A stretch of 14,824 nucleotides of DNA from CAZMVU01 sp964569295 (GCA_964569295.1 CAZMVU010000118.1:1-14824), one strand, 5' to 3'. Positions 1-5,966 are shown, numbered from the stretch's first letter. Made by a program: numbers and translations. Notes: a model not told the origin generated them from the sequence alone.

Positions 1-43
1 AAGGCGAAGCCCTGTTTGCGGCCCCAAGCGCGGGAAATCGAGT

Positions 44-110
44 GGACAGGATTTACATGATTAACAAGATTTGATCCATGCATCATCCTGTAAATCTTGT
101 AAATCATGTC
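44..110. repeat. Hairpin of 9-bp repeats, left of GxxExxY gene
   Basis: Two inverted arms, about 44-69 and 85-110, match in roughly 22 of 26 positions. Each arm is made of 9-bp units of the type GGATTTACA / TGATTTACA / AGATTTACA in tandem. It lies 24 bp beyond the stop codon of the GxxExxY gene. A similar hairpin lies on the other side of that gene at 539-600, so the pair bracket it. Transcription of the gene runs towards this hairpin, so it could also help end the transcript, but no T-run of the classical kind follows. Confidence 0.8.
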
Positions 111-133
111 ACATTCCCATGTTCTTCCTCTCC

Positions 134-529
134 TCATTCGTTCTCCCGTCCTTTTGCGCTTGGCCGCCATGTCCGGAACTTGCGCTTGACCTCGACCGAC
201 GGGCCGAAGTTGATGAGCAAGCCATCCTCGACGCCCGTTGCCTGCAAATAATTGACCAGTTGCACTTCATGTTCCTTCGCCAGTTGCCGCACGGCCTTGA
301 GTTCCACAATCACGCGGTCCGCCACCCACAAATCCGCGTAGAAATCCCCGACGACGTGCCCGCGATATTGAACGGGAATGGGAACCTGCTGCCGCGCCTC
401 GATTCCGGCTTCCTCCAGTTCGATATGCAGGGCGTTTTCGTAGACTTTTTCCAGAAAGCCCGGCCCGAGGGTGTTGTGGGCCTGATAGGCGCAGGCGATG
501 ATTTGCTCGGTCAGGTGGTTTGTTTCCAT
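134..529 (-). CDS. GxxExxY protein (PD-(D/E)xK_3-like)
   Basis: A 131-residue protein of the family named for its GxxExxY motif, seen here as G24-F-L-E27-K-V-Y30. Downstream, Asp66 in a YADL strand and Glu76-Leu-Lys78 in a VELKA strand match the D...ExK layout of the PD-(D/E)xK nuclease-like fold to which the family is assigned (PDDEXK_3). Length is typical for the family. No signal peptide or membrane segment is seen, so it should be cytosolic. The biological role of the family is not settled; a nuclease or DNA-binding role is inferred from the fold only. The gene is bracketed on both sides by hairpins of 9-bp repeats and sits directly after a truncated HEPN toxin remnant. It looks like a self-contained cassette dropped into the toxin-antitoxin array. 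Confidence 0.85.
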   Translation of the reverse strand: METNHLTEQIIACAYQAHNTLGPGFLEKVYENALHIELEEAGIEARQQVPIPVQYRGHVVGDFYADLWVADRVIVELKAVRQLAKEHEVQLVNYLQATGVEDGLLINFGPSVEVKRKFRTWRPSAKGRENE

Positions 530-538
530 TTTATTGCT

Positions 539-600
539 GGACAGGATTTACATGATTTACAGGATGGAAAGAAATCATGTGAATCTTGTGCATCCTGTCT
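539..600. repeat. Hairpin of 9-bp repeats, right of GxxExxY gene
   Basis: Inverted arms at about 539-567 and 573-600 share the core GACAGGAT...ACA(A/T)GATT(T/C)ACA and again consist of 9-bp units. The outer edge reaches base 600, inside the stop codon (599-601) of the decayed HEPN remnant, so the repeat itself supplies the end of that frame. The inner edge is about 10 bp upstream of the GxxExxY start codon, so the hairpin would sit in the 5' leader of its mRNA. The sequence is of the same family as the hairpin at 44-110. Confidence 0.8.
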
Positions 601-1015
601 ATTCCTCCTCCTCGGCGAATGCGAGTTTCTGACGTCTGGCGAAGTCCCGGATGGCGTCGGCGATGCCGGGGCGGCCGGGGACGTGGGGGAATTGGGCGGC
701 GTCTTTTACGTCAAGCGGCATAGAGATCACCTCGCGCGTTCTGAGAATCTCGTGCCGGCGCCACGGGTTGCGCAGCGCCTCTTTTTCCACCACGTCAACC
801 GGACGGCCATAGCGTGCTTCCAATTCCTCTTTCATCGCCAGCAGCGCGTCTATATCCAACCGCGCTTCCGGCTCGAAGCTCACCAGAGAGTCCAGGTCGC
901 TCTCCGGCCCGAAGTCGTCGCGAAGCGCCAAACCGAAAAGCTACAACGCGCGGACCCGCCACTTGCGGCAAAACGCGGCCAGCGCGTCTTTATCCTAGTG
1001 TACTTGTGCATTCAT
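599..1015 (-). pseudogene. Decayed MNT antitoxin joined to a HEPN toxin remnant
   Basis: From the ATG at 1015 the frame reads as a minimal nucleotidyltransferase of the MntA type, but it is interrupted by two amber codons, at 995-997 (codon 7) and 941-943 (codon 25). The active-site motif reads G-L instead of G-S before R-D-D-F-G-P-E-S-D-L-D. The rest of the MNT domain (EALRNPWRR, EILRTREVI) is well preserved. At 719-721 an ATG follows in the same frame and opens with MPLDVKDAA...AIRDF, which resembles the N-terminus of HEPN partners. Known members of this MNT subfamily tend to end REVIYAA with the toxin ATG overlapping in another frame; here an extra CT dinucleotide would explain why the two now read as one frame. 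The HEPN part stops after 40 residues at the 9-bp repeat hairpin. TAG is used as a normal stop by intact genes here (isomerase-like gene, ruvB), so this is decay and not recoding. The subfamily differs from the two intact modules. Confidence 0.8.
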
Positions 1016-1034
1016 GATCCGGCCCCCCGGCACA

Positions 1035-1121
1035 TATCCCACTTCACCTCGAGCCCGGCGCTCCACAGCCCCCCGCCGCCCATAGCAGATGGGAACAGGA
1101 AATCAAATGTCGTCATGTGGT
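1035..1121. repeat. R1: 87-bp repeat before the decayed MNT/HEPN module
   Basis: First of three full copies of an 87-bp repeat (others 2101-2187 and 3001-3087). It aligns to R2 without gaps, with about ten mismatches counted by eye. It ends about 20 bp upstream of the ATG of the decayed MNT gene. Both dyads that R2 and R3 share (ACTTCA/TGAAGT and CGCCG/CGGCG) are broken here, in line with the decay of the module it precedes. The remaining bases between 1122 and 1301 show no gene or repeat I can support. Confidence 0.85.
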
Positions 1122-1301
1122 CCGTGCCCTGGCTCGACCGGAGACCGGCCAGAACGGATAAGCCTGACGGCTGCCGATTGTGGCCGTGCCTTCTGCCGCG
1201 CAGCGGCATTTCCTGACCGCGCCACCACGCTGACCTTCAGGTCTCCTCTTCCTTCATTGTTGCCTGGAGACCGTGCGGTCCGTGTGCAGATTGAACATGC
1301 C

Positions 1302-1655
1302 TCAAGACTCCTGACAAGCGGCATCGAGGATCGACTGTAACCGGTCTGCAAGCGTTGGGAGGTCTTCCGTCACTGCCAGCCAGACCTCGTCCTGATCGAT
1401 GTCAAAGTATGCGTGAATCAGCCGATTCCTCATTCCCACGATTTGAGGCCAGGGAACAGAAGCGTCACATGCGCGAGCCTCCGGCGACAGGTGCGCGGCT
1501 GCTTCTCCCACGACGGCGAGACAATTGACCAGAGCCCGTGAAAGCATGACATCGCTATCCAGATCGACCCGCGAACGTCCCGCAACAAAGCTCATCGCTT
1601 CCCGCGCGGCGTCTACCATGTGACGCAGGCGAATGCAATCATCCCTCGAGAGCAT
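1302..1655 (-). CDS. hepT: HEPN toxin, HepT type (module 1)
   Basis: A 117-residue all-alpha HEPN-domain protein. The catalytic and modification motif RX4HXY is complete: Arg76-N-R-L-I-His81-Ala-Tyr83. In the HepT/MntA type of toxin-antitoxin system HepT is an RNase, and the partner nucleotidyltransferase blocks it by adding AMP to the tyrosine of this motif. The start ATG lies inside the last codons of mntA1 (17-bp overlap), the usual translational coupling of such pairs. It shares the G-M-R-N-R-L-(I/V)-H-A-Y core and VGEAA segment with hepT2 but is otherwise well diverged. No membrane segment or signal is seen. Function is inferred from the family; the actual RNA target is unknown. Confidence 0.9.
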   Translation of the reverse strand: MLSRDDCIRLRHMVDAAREAMSFVAGRSRVDLDSDVMLSRALVNCLAVVGEAAAHLSPEARACDASVPWPQIVGMRNRLIHAYFDIDQDEVWLAVTEDLPTLADRLQSILDAACQES

Positions 1656-1947
1656 ATTGCGGCACCGCTTCCTTCACGACTTCGTCCCGAAAGTACCGGC
1701 TCAGGTCGCCCGGCGTTCGTAGGTCCACCTTCCGGCCCAGCATTTCCGACAACTCGATCTCCAGCCCGGCCATCGTCAGCAAACTGGGGGTCTTTCCCGG
1801 TTCGAACTCGACGAGGAAATCCACATCGCTGTCCGGGCCGAAATCGCCGCGCAGGATCGAGCCGAAAAGCGACAGGCGGCGGATGTGATTGCGCCGGCAG
1901 AACTCGGCCAGCCACTCTTTAGGTATCTCGATGTCATGGTACGGCAT
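1639..1947 (-). CDS. mntA: MNT antitoxin, MntA type (module 1)
   Basis: A 102-residue minimal nucleotidyltransferase. The GSX10DXD motif is complete (Gly29-Ser30, Asp41-Val-Asp43), with a third acidic residue at Asp75 in VDLRT. Members of this family adenylylate the HEPN toxin and so silence it. I chose the ATG at 1947 because AAGGAG (1955-1960) lies 7 bp upstream; a longer reading to 1995 would run through the R repeat. The stop overlaps hepT1 by 17 bp. The first 53 codons plus the ribosome binding site are nearly identical in DNA to mntA2 (about four differences in 173 bp). After that the two genes diverge abruptly, so the C-terminal half is specific to this module. Confidence 0.92.
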   Translation of the reverse strand: MPYHDIEIPKEWLAEFCRRNHIRRLSLFGSILRGDFGPDSDVDFLVEFEPGKTPSLLTMAGLEIELSEMLGRKVDLRTPGDLSRYFRDEVVKEAVPQYALEG

Positions 1948-1954
1948 GCCTGAT

Positions 1955-1960
1955 CTCCTT
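1955..1960 (-). promoter_or_regulatory. Ribosome binding site of mntA1
   Basis: AAGGAG, 7 bp before the ATG at 1947. It fixes the start of mntA1 and is part of the tract shared almost exactly with mntA2. Confidence 0.8.
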
Positions 1961-1963
1961 GGG

Positions 1964-2000
1964 TATCCTACTTCACCTCGAGCCCGGCGCTCCACAGCCC
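1964..2000. repeat. Partial R copy cut off by the scaffold gap
   Basis: These 37 bases are identical to 2101-2137 on the other side of the N run and are the first 37 bases of an R element. If the two sides are overlapped, a single complete R2 element results, placed 16 bp upstream of mntA1 exactly as R3 is placed before mntA2. Confidence 0.85.
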
Positions 2001-2100
2001 NNNNNNNNNNNNNNNNNNNNNNNNNNNNNNNNNNNNNNNNNNNNNNNNNNNNNNNNNNNNNNNNNNNNNNNNNNNNNNNNNNNNNNNNNNNNNNNNNNNN
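2001..2100. other. Assembly gap (100 N)
   Basis: A run of exactly 100 N, the usual placeholder for a scaffold gap of unknown length. It is flanked by the same 37 bases on both sides, so the true distance may be zero or negative, or one or more further repeat-bounded modules may be missing. Confidence 0.98.
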
Positions 2101-2187
2101 TATCCTACTTCACCTCGAGCCCGGCGCTCCACAGCCCTTCGCCGCCCATAGCAGACGGCGATAGGAAATGAAGTGTCGTCTTGTGGT
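2101..2187. repeat. R2: 87-bp repeat between modules 1 and 2
   Basis: Full copy of R. Two dyads can be seen: outer ACTTCA (2107-2112) with TGAAGT (2169-2174), and inner CGCCG (2140-2144) with CGGCG (2156-2160). It differs from R3 at about ten of 87 positions and from R1 at about ten. The 148 bp between this repeat and the stop of hepT2 hold no intact gene; a broken frame in that stretch is noted under findings. Confidence 0.88.
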
Positions 2188-2335
2188 CTGTCCTGGCGCA
2201 GCCATGCCGCCTGGCCGTCGCCGGGCGCGGTCAGGAACTCGACATACTTGGAGGAGTCCGTCCCAAGCCTGGCAGCCCATCGCGCCGCCCGTCCCGGAAG
2301 GTGTCCTCGTATTTGGCGAATTGATTGAACATCGG

Positions 2336-2692
2336 TCAGGCTTCACCTTCTGGGTCGTTTGCGAGCAATTCCTCAATGCGCGCCAGGAACGGCGGCAAGT
2401 CTTCCGTCAGTGTCTTCCATACCAGGTCGTAGTCAATTTCGTAGTAGGCGTGCACTAGGCGGTTGCGCATGCCGATGATCGCCGCCCACGGCAAGTCCGC
2501 TTGCTGCGCCCGAAACTCCGGGCTGAGACATCCGGCAGCCTCGCCCACGATCTCCAGACACTTAACCAGGCCGAGCGTTCTGACTGAGTCCGCTCGCAGG
2601 TCCGCTATGTCTCGACCGACGATCGTTGCAACGGCCATCCGCGCCGCATCGCGCATGTCCATCAACAGTGCCTGCCGGCTACGCCTCGACAT
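2336..2692 (-). CDS. hepT: HEPN toxin, HepT type (module 2)
   Basis: A 118-residue HEPN toxin with the complete RX4HXY motif (Arg76-N-R-L-V-His81-Ala-Tyr83) and the conserved CLEIVGEAA helix, followed by EFRAQQADLPW and TEDLPPFL segments typical of the family. The ATG overlaps the end of mntA2 by 14 bp, which points to coupled translation. It is a paralogue of hepT1: motif positions are identical but most surface positions differ, so cross-neutralisation by the wrong antitoxin is not assured. The role as an RNase inhibited by AMP transfer to Tyr83 is taken from the family. Confidence 0.9.
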   Translation of the reverse strand: MSRRSRQALLMDMRDAARMAVATIVGRDIADLRADSVRTLGLVKCLEIVGEAAGCLSPEFRAQQADLPWAAIIGMRNRLVHAYYEIDYDLVWKTLTEDLPPFLARIEELLANDPEGEA

Positions 2693-2984
2693 ACTGAGCC
2701 TCCGCTTCTCGTAGCACCTCGTCGCGGAAATAGCGGCTCAACTCGGCTGCCGTACGCAAGTCAGCCTTGCGCCCGATCATCTCCGAAAGCTCGATCTCCA
2801 TGCTTGCGATCCCGAACAGGCCCGGGGTTTTTCCCGGTTCGAACTCGACGAGGAAATCCACATCGCTGTCCGGCCCGAAATCGTCGCGCAGGATCGAGCC
2901 GAAAAGCGACAGGCGGCGGATGTGATTGCGCCGGCAGAACTCGGCCAGCCACTCTTTAGGTATCTCGATGTCATGGTACGGCAT
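2679..2984 (-). CDS. mntA: MNT antitoxin, MntA type (module 2)
   Basis: A 101-residue minimal nucleotidyltransferase with GSX10DXD (Gly29-Ser30, Asp41-Val-Asp43) and ADLRT in the third strand. The start at 2984 is supported by AAGGAG at 2992-2997, 7 bp upstream; an ATG-initiated longer frame to 3101 would translate the R repeat and is not favoured. The DNA up to codon 53 is nearly the same as mntA1; from about 2827 downwards the two are clearly different, although the protein still aligns (EIELSEM, SRYFRDEV). It should adenylylate and silence hepT2, with which it overlaps by 14 bp. Confidence 0.92.
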   Translation of the reverse strand: MPYHDIEIPKEWLAEFCRRNHIRRLSLFGSILRDDFGPDSDVDFLVEFEPGKTPGLFGIASMEIELSEMIGRKADLRTAAELSRYFRDEVLREAEAQYVEA

Positions 2985-2991
2985 GCCTGAT

Positions 2992-2997
2992 CTCCTT
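2992..2997 (-). promoter_or_regulatory. Ribosome binding site of mntA2
   Basis: AAGGAG, 7 bp before the ATG at 2984; the same site and spacing as mntA1. Confidence 0.8.
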
Positions 2998-3000
2998 CGG

Positions 3001-3087
3001 TATTCTACTTCAGCTCGATTCCGGCGGTCCACAGCCCCCCGCCGCCCATAGCAGACGGCGAGAGGAAATGAAGTGTCCTCTTGTGGC
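3001..3087. repeat. R3: 87-bp repeat between sulfatase and module 2
   Basis: Full copy of R. Its far edge is only about 10 bp beyond the sulfatase stop codon and its near edge 16 bp before the mntA2 ATG. The dyads ACTTCA (3007-3012)/TGAAGT (3069-3074) and CGCCG (3040-3044)/CGGCG (3056-3060) are intact. It must contain or adjoin whatever promoter and operator module 2 uses, unless the module is read from the sulfatase transcript. Confidence 0.88.
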
Positions 3088-3097
3088 CGTGCCCCCG

Positions 3098-4525
3098 TCA
3101 CTTTTCCCAGGGTTGCGGCGGGAGCGGATCATAGCGCGGGGCGGCATCTTTTCTCGGGAAGGTGGCGAGTGCGGCGAGCAACTTCTCCCGGGCGGCGGCG
3201 GCCCGTTCTTCCGGGGTGTCGATGATGTTGTGTTCTTCGCCCGGGTCCGTCTCGAGGTCGATCAATTTGTGGGGTGCCCGGTCCGTGTCTACATAGAGCT
3301 TGTAGCGTTTGTCCCGCAGCACGCGGCCGGCGAAGTCTTTTTCCGGCACGATGCGGCGGTTGTCATTGAGCACGGCGCGTCCGCCGCCCATGGCCATGAT
3401 CCACGAGCGCGGGCCGTCTTCCGCTTCGCCGAGGATTACCGGGGCGAGGTTCTCGCCGTCGCAGGTGTAGCCATCGGGAAGCTCGGCTCCTGCCAGTGCG
3501 GCGAAGGTGGGCAGCATGTCGGTGATGTCGATCAGCGCGTCCAGCGCCACGCCCGCCGGCACCCGGCCCGGCCCGTTCACGATACACGGCATGTTCACCC
3601 CGGACTCCGTCATCTGCCCCTTGCCGCCCTGGATGGTGCGGCCGTTGCGCTTTGCCTCGATGCCATGGGTCGAGCCATTGTCCGTGCAGAAGAATATGAT
3701 GGTGTCCTCGCGCAGTCCGAGTTCGTCGAGGGCGTTGACCAATCGCCCGACGCATTCGTCGGTGTAGCGCACCATGGCGCGTTGCTTGGCGTACCGGTCA
3801 TCGGCGGCGGGATTTGTTGGCGTGTGCACGAAGGGCGTGTGGGTGAGGCACATGGGGAAGTACAGCATCATCGGGTTGTCTTTGTGCCGGTGCATGAAGT
3901 CGATGAGGAAGTTGGTGTAGACGTCGGGCCCGAAGGCGCCGGTGTAGAGTTGGCTGCCGCCGCGGGTGTGGATGTAGGGGCTCCAGTAGCGCTCGTCGCT
4001 CGGCGGGTTGTCCATCTCGCCGCCGGTCCACACGCACCATTCGTCGAACCCGTGGCGGCCGAGCACATCCGGCTGAATGCGGAAGTCGTTAATCTGCCAC
4101 TTGCCGGCGATAGCGGTGCGGTAGCCGGCGTCGCGGAGCATGCGCGCGAAGCTCGGGTTGTGCTCCGGGTCGAAGTGGGCGCCGCCGCCGAAGCGGGGCA
4201 CGTCCCAATGGTTCACCCAGCCGTTGCGGAAGGGATACTGGCCGGTGAGCAAGGCGGCGCGGGTCGGGGTGCACAGGGGCATCGAGTAGGCGTTTTCGAG
4301 GCGCATGCCGCCCGCGGCCAGTGCGTCGATATTCGGGGTGAGCTTCTCCTCGCTGCCACAACAGTGCAACCATTCCTTGCCCAGGTCGTCCACCATGATG
4401 AACAGGATGTTCGGTGGGCGCGTGAACGGGTTCGCTGCGGCGTGCGATATCTGCGGCCCAAGGGCCAAACCAGCAACGGCGGCGCCGGTGGATTTCAGGA
4501 ACGTACGGCGGTTATGGCGGTGCAT
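3098..4525 (-). CDS. Tat-exported arylsulfatase-type sulfatase
   Basis: A 475-residue formylglycine-dependent sulfatase. The N-terminus has a twin-arginine signal (NRRTFLKS, then a hydrophobic stretch to about residue 30 ending SHAAA), so the enzyme should be exported folded. Metal ligands Asp46-Asp47 lie in IMVDDLG. The CxPxR site is Cys85-T-P-T-Arg89 followed by AALLTGQYP, so Cys85 would be converted to formylglycine by a maturase not in this window. Later active-site elements are GKW at 141-143, His229 in THTPF, Asp282-Asn283 in TDNGS and Lys302. The usual His after GKW is Gln144. Substrate cannot be told from sequence; carbohydrate sulfates are likely given the upstream sugar genes. GGAG about 9 bp before the ATG is a fair ribosome binding site. 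It is separated from the upstream isomerase-like gene by 455 bp holding a candidate terminator, so its own promoter is expected. Confidence 0.93.
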   Translation of the reverse strand: MHRHNRRTFLKSTGAAVAGLALGPQISHAAANPFTRPPNILFIMVDDLGKEWLHCCGSEEKLTPNIDALAAGGMRLENAYSMPLCTPTRAALLTGQYPFRNGWVNHWDVPRFGGGAHFDPEHNPSFARMLRDAGYRTAIAGKWQINDFRIQPDVLGRHGFDEWCVWTGGEMDNPPSDERYWSPYIHTRGGSQLYTGAFGPDVYTNFLIDFMHRHKDNPMMLYFPMCLTHTPFVHTPTNPAADDRYAKQRAMVRYTDECVGRLVNALDELGLREDTIIFFCTDNGSTHGIEAKRNGRTIQGGKGQMTESGVNMPCIVNGPGRVPAGVALDALIDITDMLPTFAALAGAELPDGYTCDGENLAPVILGEAEDGPRSWIMAMGGGRAVLNDNRRIVPEKDFAGRVLRDKRYKLYVDTDRAPHKLIDLETDPGEEHNIIDTPEERAAAAREKLLAALATFPRKDAAPRYDPLPPQPWEK

Positions 4526-4637
4526 GACGGTGCTCCGTGGTTACAATGCAACTTCGATGCTTGCCGTGGTCCGGTCTGCCGGGCCTTTGGCAGCAGTAAA
4601 CGCCCCGTTGCTTCAGACACCCAAGACGTTGGCGCAC

Positions 4638-4798
4638 TTTGGATTGCGGTGGCTTGCCACCGCTATTGCGCGCGTGACTTCAAATGTACCATGCCGTCCA
4701 AGGCGGGAGATAAGACCTTTGCGGTCCCTGCGTTGCCTTCCTGTTATTTGCGGGCAAGCCCGCCGAAGAAAAGCGGTGGCAAGCCGCCGCAGTCCAAA
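4638..4798. mobile_element. MITE/REP-like inverted-repeat element, 161 bp
   Basis: Terminal inverted repeats of 30 bp (4638-4667 and 4769-4798) match at about 27 positions. The left end holds a near-perfect palindrome, GCGGTGGCTTGCCACCGC at 4646-4663, and a further hairpin GCGGGCAAGCCCGC lies at 4750-4763. There is no transposase frame; short open frames across it, in several frames, look like translations of the repeat itself. It occupies the middle of the 455-bp gap between the sulfatase and the isomerase-like gene. The rest of the gap (4526-4637, 4799-4903) shows no gene I can support. Confidence 0.7.
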
Positions 4799-4903
4799 GG
4801 ATGCATACCTTTTGTGAAAGCCAACAACACCTTGGCAAATAATGCCAGCGACGGCTATGGACCTTGCCCATTCCAGAAAAACCCGAAGGGCACAAAGCAA
4901 ACA

Positions 4904-4936
4904 CCGCCGGAGGCGCTTGGCGGCGTTCTCCGGCGG
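4904..4936 (-). terminator. Candidate terminator after isomerase-like gene
   Basis: CCGCCGGAG (4904-4912) and CTCCGGCGG (4928-4936) form a perfect 9-bp GC-rich stem with a 15-base loop, 44 bp beyond the stop codon at 4981. On the minus strand it is followed by TGTTTGCTTTG, T-rich but interrupted. Termination, or partial termination before the sulfatase, is plausible. Confidence 0.5.
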
Positions 4937-4980
4937 CGTTATGGTTCATGGCGGTGGCACAACGTGCCTCGTGTTTCGTG

Positions 4981-5946
4981 CTAGGCCCAGGTCATGGCGG
5001 TGGGCTTCTCGAAGATGACGGCTTCTTTCAGAAGGGCCACGGCCTTGGTGAGACCTTCCCAGTTCGACATGAGGCTGTCTTCATGCTCGATGCTCACGGG
5101 GCCGTCGTAGCCGAGCACGCGCAACGTGCTGAAGAAGTCTTTCCACCACTCGACGCCATGGCCGTAGCCGCAGGTGCGGAAGAGCCAGGCGCGGCCGGCT
5201 TCTTCGGCGTAGTGCTTGGTGTCGAGCACACCGTTGATCTGGACATTGCGCGGCTCGACGCGGGAGTCCTTGGCGTGCACATGGAAGATGGCCTTGCCGC
5301 CGATCTCTTTCACGCACTCGATGGGCTCCATGCCCTGCCAGAAGAGGTGGCTCGGGTCGAAGTTGGCGCCGAGGCTGTTGCCGCATTCCTTGCGGATGCG
5401 CAGCAGGGTCTCGGTGTTGTAGACCACGAAGCCCGGGTGCATCTCGAAACCGATGCGCACGCCGTTGTCCTTGGCGAATTGGGCCTGCTTCTTCCAGTAG
5501 GGGATGACCTTCTTCTCCCACTGCCAGTCCACGACCTCCTTGAAGTCCGGCGGCCAGGGGCAGGTGACCCAGTTGGGATACTTCGCCTTTTCGTTATCGC
5601 CGGGGCAACCGGAGAAATCGTTGACGTTCTTCACACCGAGCTTGCCGGCGAGTTTGATGGTCTTCGTCTGCACATCGGCGAAGGCCTTGCCCTTGGCCGG
5701 ATCCGGGTGCAGGCAGTTTCCGTGACAGCTCAACGCGCTGATCTCGAGGCCCTCGCCCTTGATCATGGCCTTGAGTTCTTCGCGCTTGGGTTTCGACCCC
5801 AACAGCTCATCGAGCGGGCAATGCGCGCCGCCCGGGAAGTTGCCGGTGGCCAGCTCGACGGTGTCCAACTCGAGCGGGCGGATAAGCTCGAGCACTTCGG
5901 TGAGTGGCTTGTCGCCGAACATGACGGTCAGTAGTCCGAGTTTCAT
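4981..5946 (-). CDS. Sugar phosphate isomerase/epimerase-like TIM barrel
   Basis: A 321-residue member of the xylose-isomerase-like TIM barrel family (AP endonuclease 2 fold), which includes tagatose 3-epimerase and inosose dehydratase types. The four likely metal ligands are visible: Glu168 in RIGFEMHPG, Asp197 in ANFDPSHL, a His in FHVHAKD (222 or 224) and Glu287 in VSIEHED. There is no signal peptide. I chose the ATG at 5946 (MKLGLLTV) because the first beta strand of the fold begins there and AAGGAG (5958-5963) precedes it; the longer reading to 5991 adds 15 residues with no fold role. It follows the oxidoreductase gene by 88 bp in the same direction, and such pairs commonly act together on cyclitols or sugars. 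The exact substrate is unknown. Confidence 0.9.
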   Translation of the reverse strand: MKLGLLTVMFGDKPLTEVLELIRPLELDTVELATGNFPGGAHCPLDELLGSKPKREELKAMIKGEGLEISALSCHGNCLHPDPAKGKAFADVQTKTIKLAGKLGVKNVNDFSGCPGDNEKAKYPNWVTCPWPPDFKEVVDWQWEKKVIPYWKKQAQFAKDNGVRIGFEMHPGFVVYNTETLLRIRKECGNSLGANFDPSHLFWQGMEPIECVKEIGGKAIFHVHAKDSRVEPRNVQINGVLDTKHYAEEAGRAWLFRTCGYGHGVEWWKDFFSTLRVLGYDGPVSIEHEDSLMSNWEGLTKAVALLKEAVIFEKPTAMTWA

Positions 5947-5966
5947 AATGTGTTCTTCTCCTTCTG

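Noticed and set aside
44..600. CRISPR-like array from the repeated GATTTACA units
   Set aside because: The units are 9 bp, in tandem without spacers, and arranged as hairpins; there are no cas genes.
941..997. Amber codons read as an amino acid (recoding)
   Set aside because: Intact genes here, such as ruvB and the isomerase-like gene, end in TAG, and the same pseudogene also has a damaged active site.
71..1216. 381-codon open frame on the plus strand
   Set aside because: It runs antisense through the GxxExxY gene, both hairpins, the decayed MNT gene and R1; no protein would span these.
1639..1995. Longer MntA reading through R (also 2679-3101)
   Set aside because: The ATG at 1947 and at 2984 each has an AAGGAG at 7 bp and starts the family domain; the extension is only translated repeat.
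1035..3087. R as the conserved 3' end of a protein gene (reads ...PSAMGG(G/E)GLW(S/T)AG(L/I)E(V/L)K-stop on the minus strand)
   Set aside because: The frame is shared by all three copies, but differences fall about equally on the three codon positions, and similarity ends without a preceding common coding region. I treat R as non-coding.
1..3100. Integron-type cassette array with attC sites
   Set aside because: Modules in one orientation with a repeat at each border suggest it, but R has no GTTRRRY core or attC layout and no integrase is present.
3068..4984. 638-codon open frame on the plus strand
   Set aside because: It lies antisense to the sulfatase, whose active-site motifs are complete; the open frame is a by-product of GC-rich codon use and has no recognisable domain.
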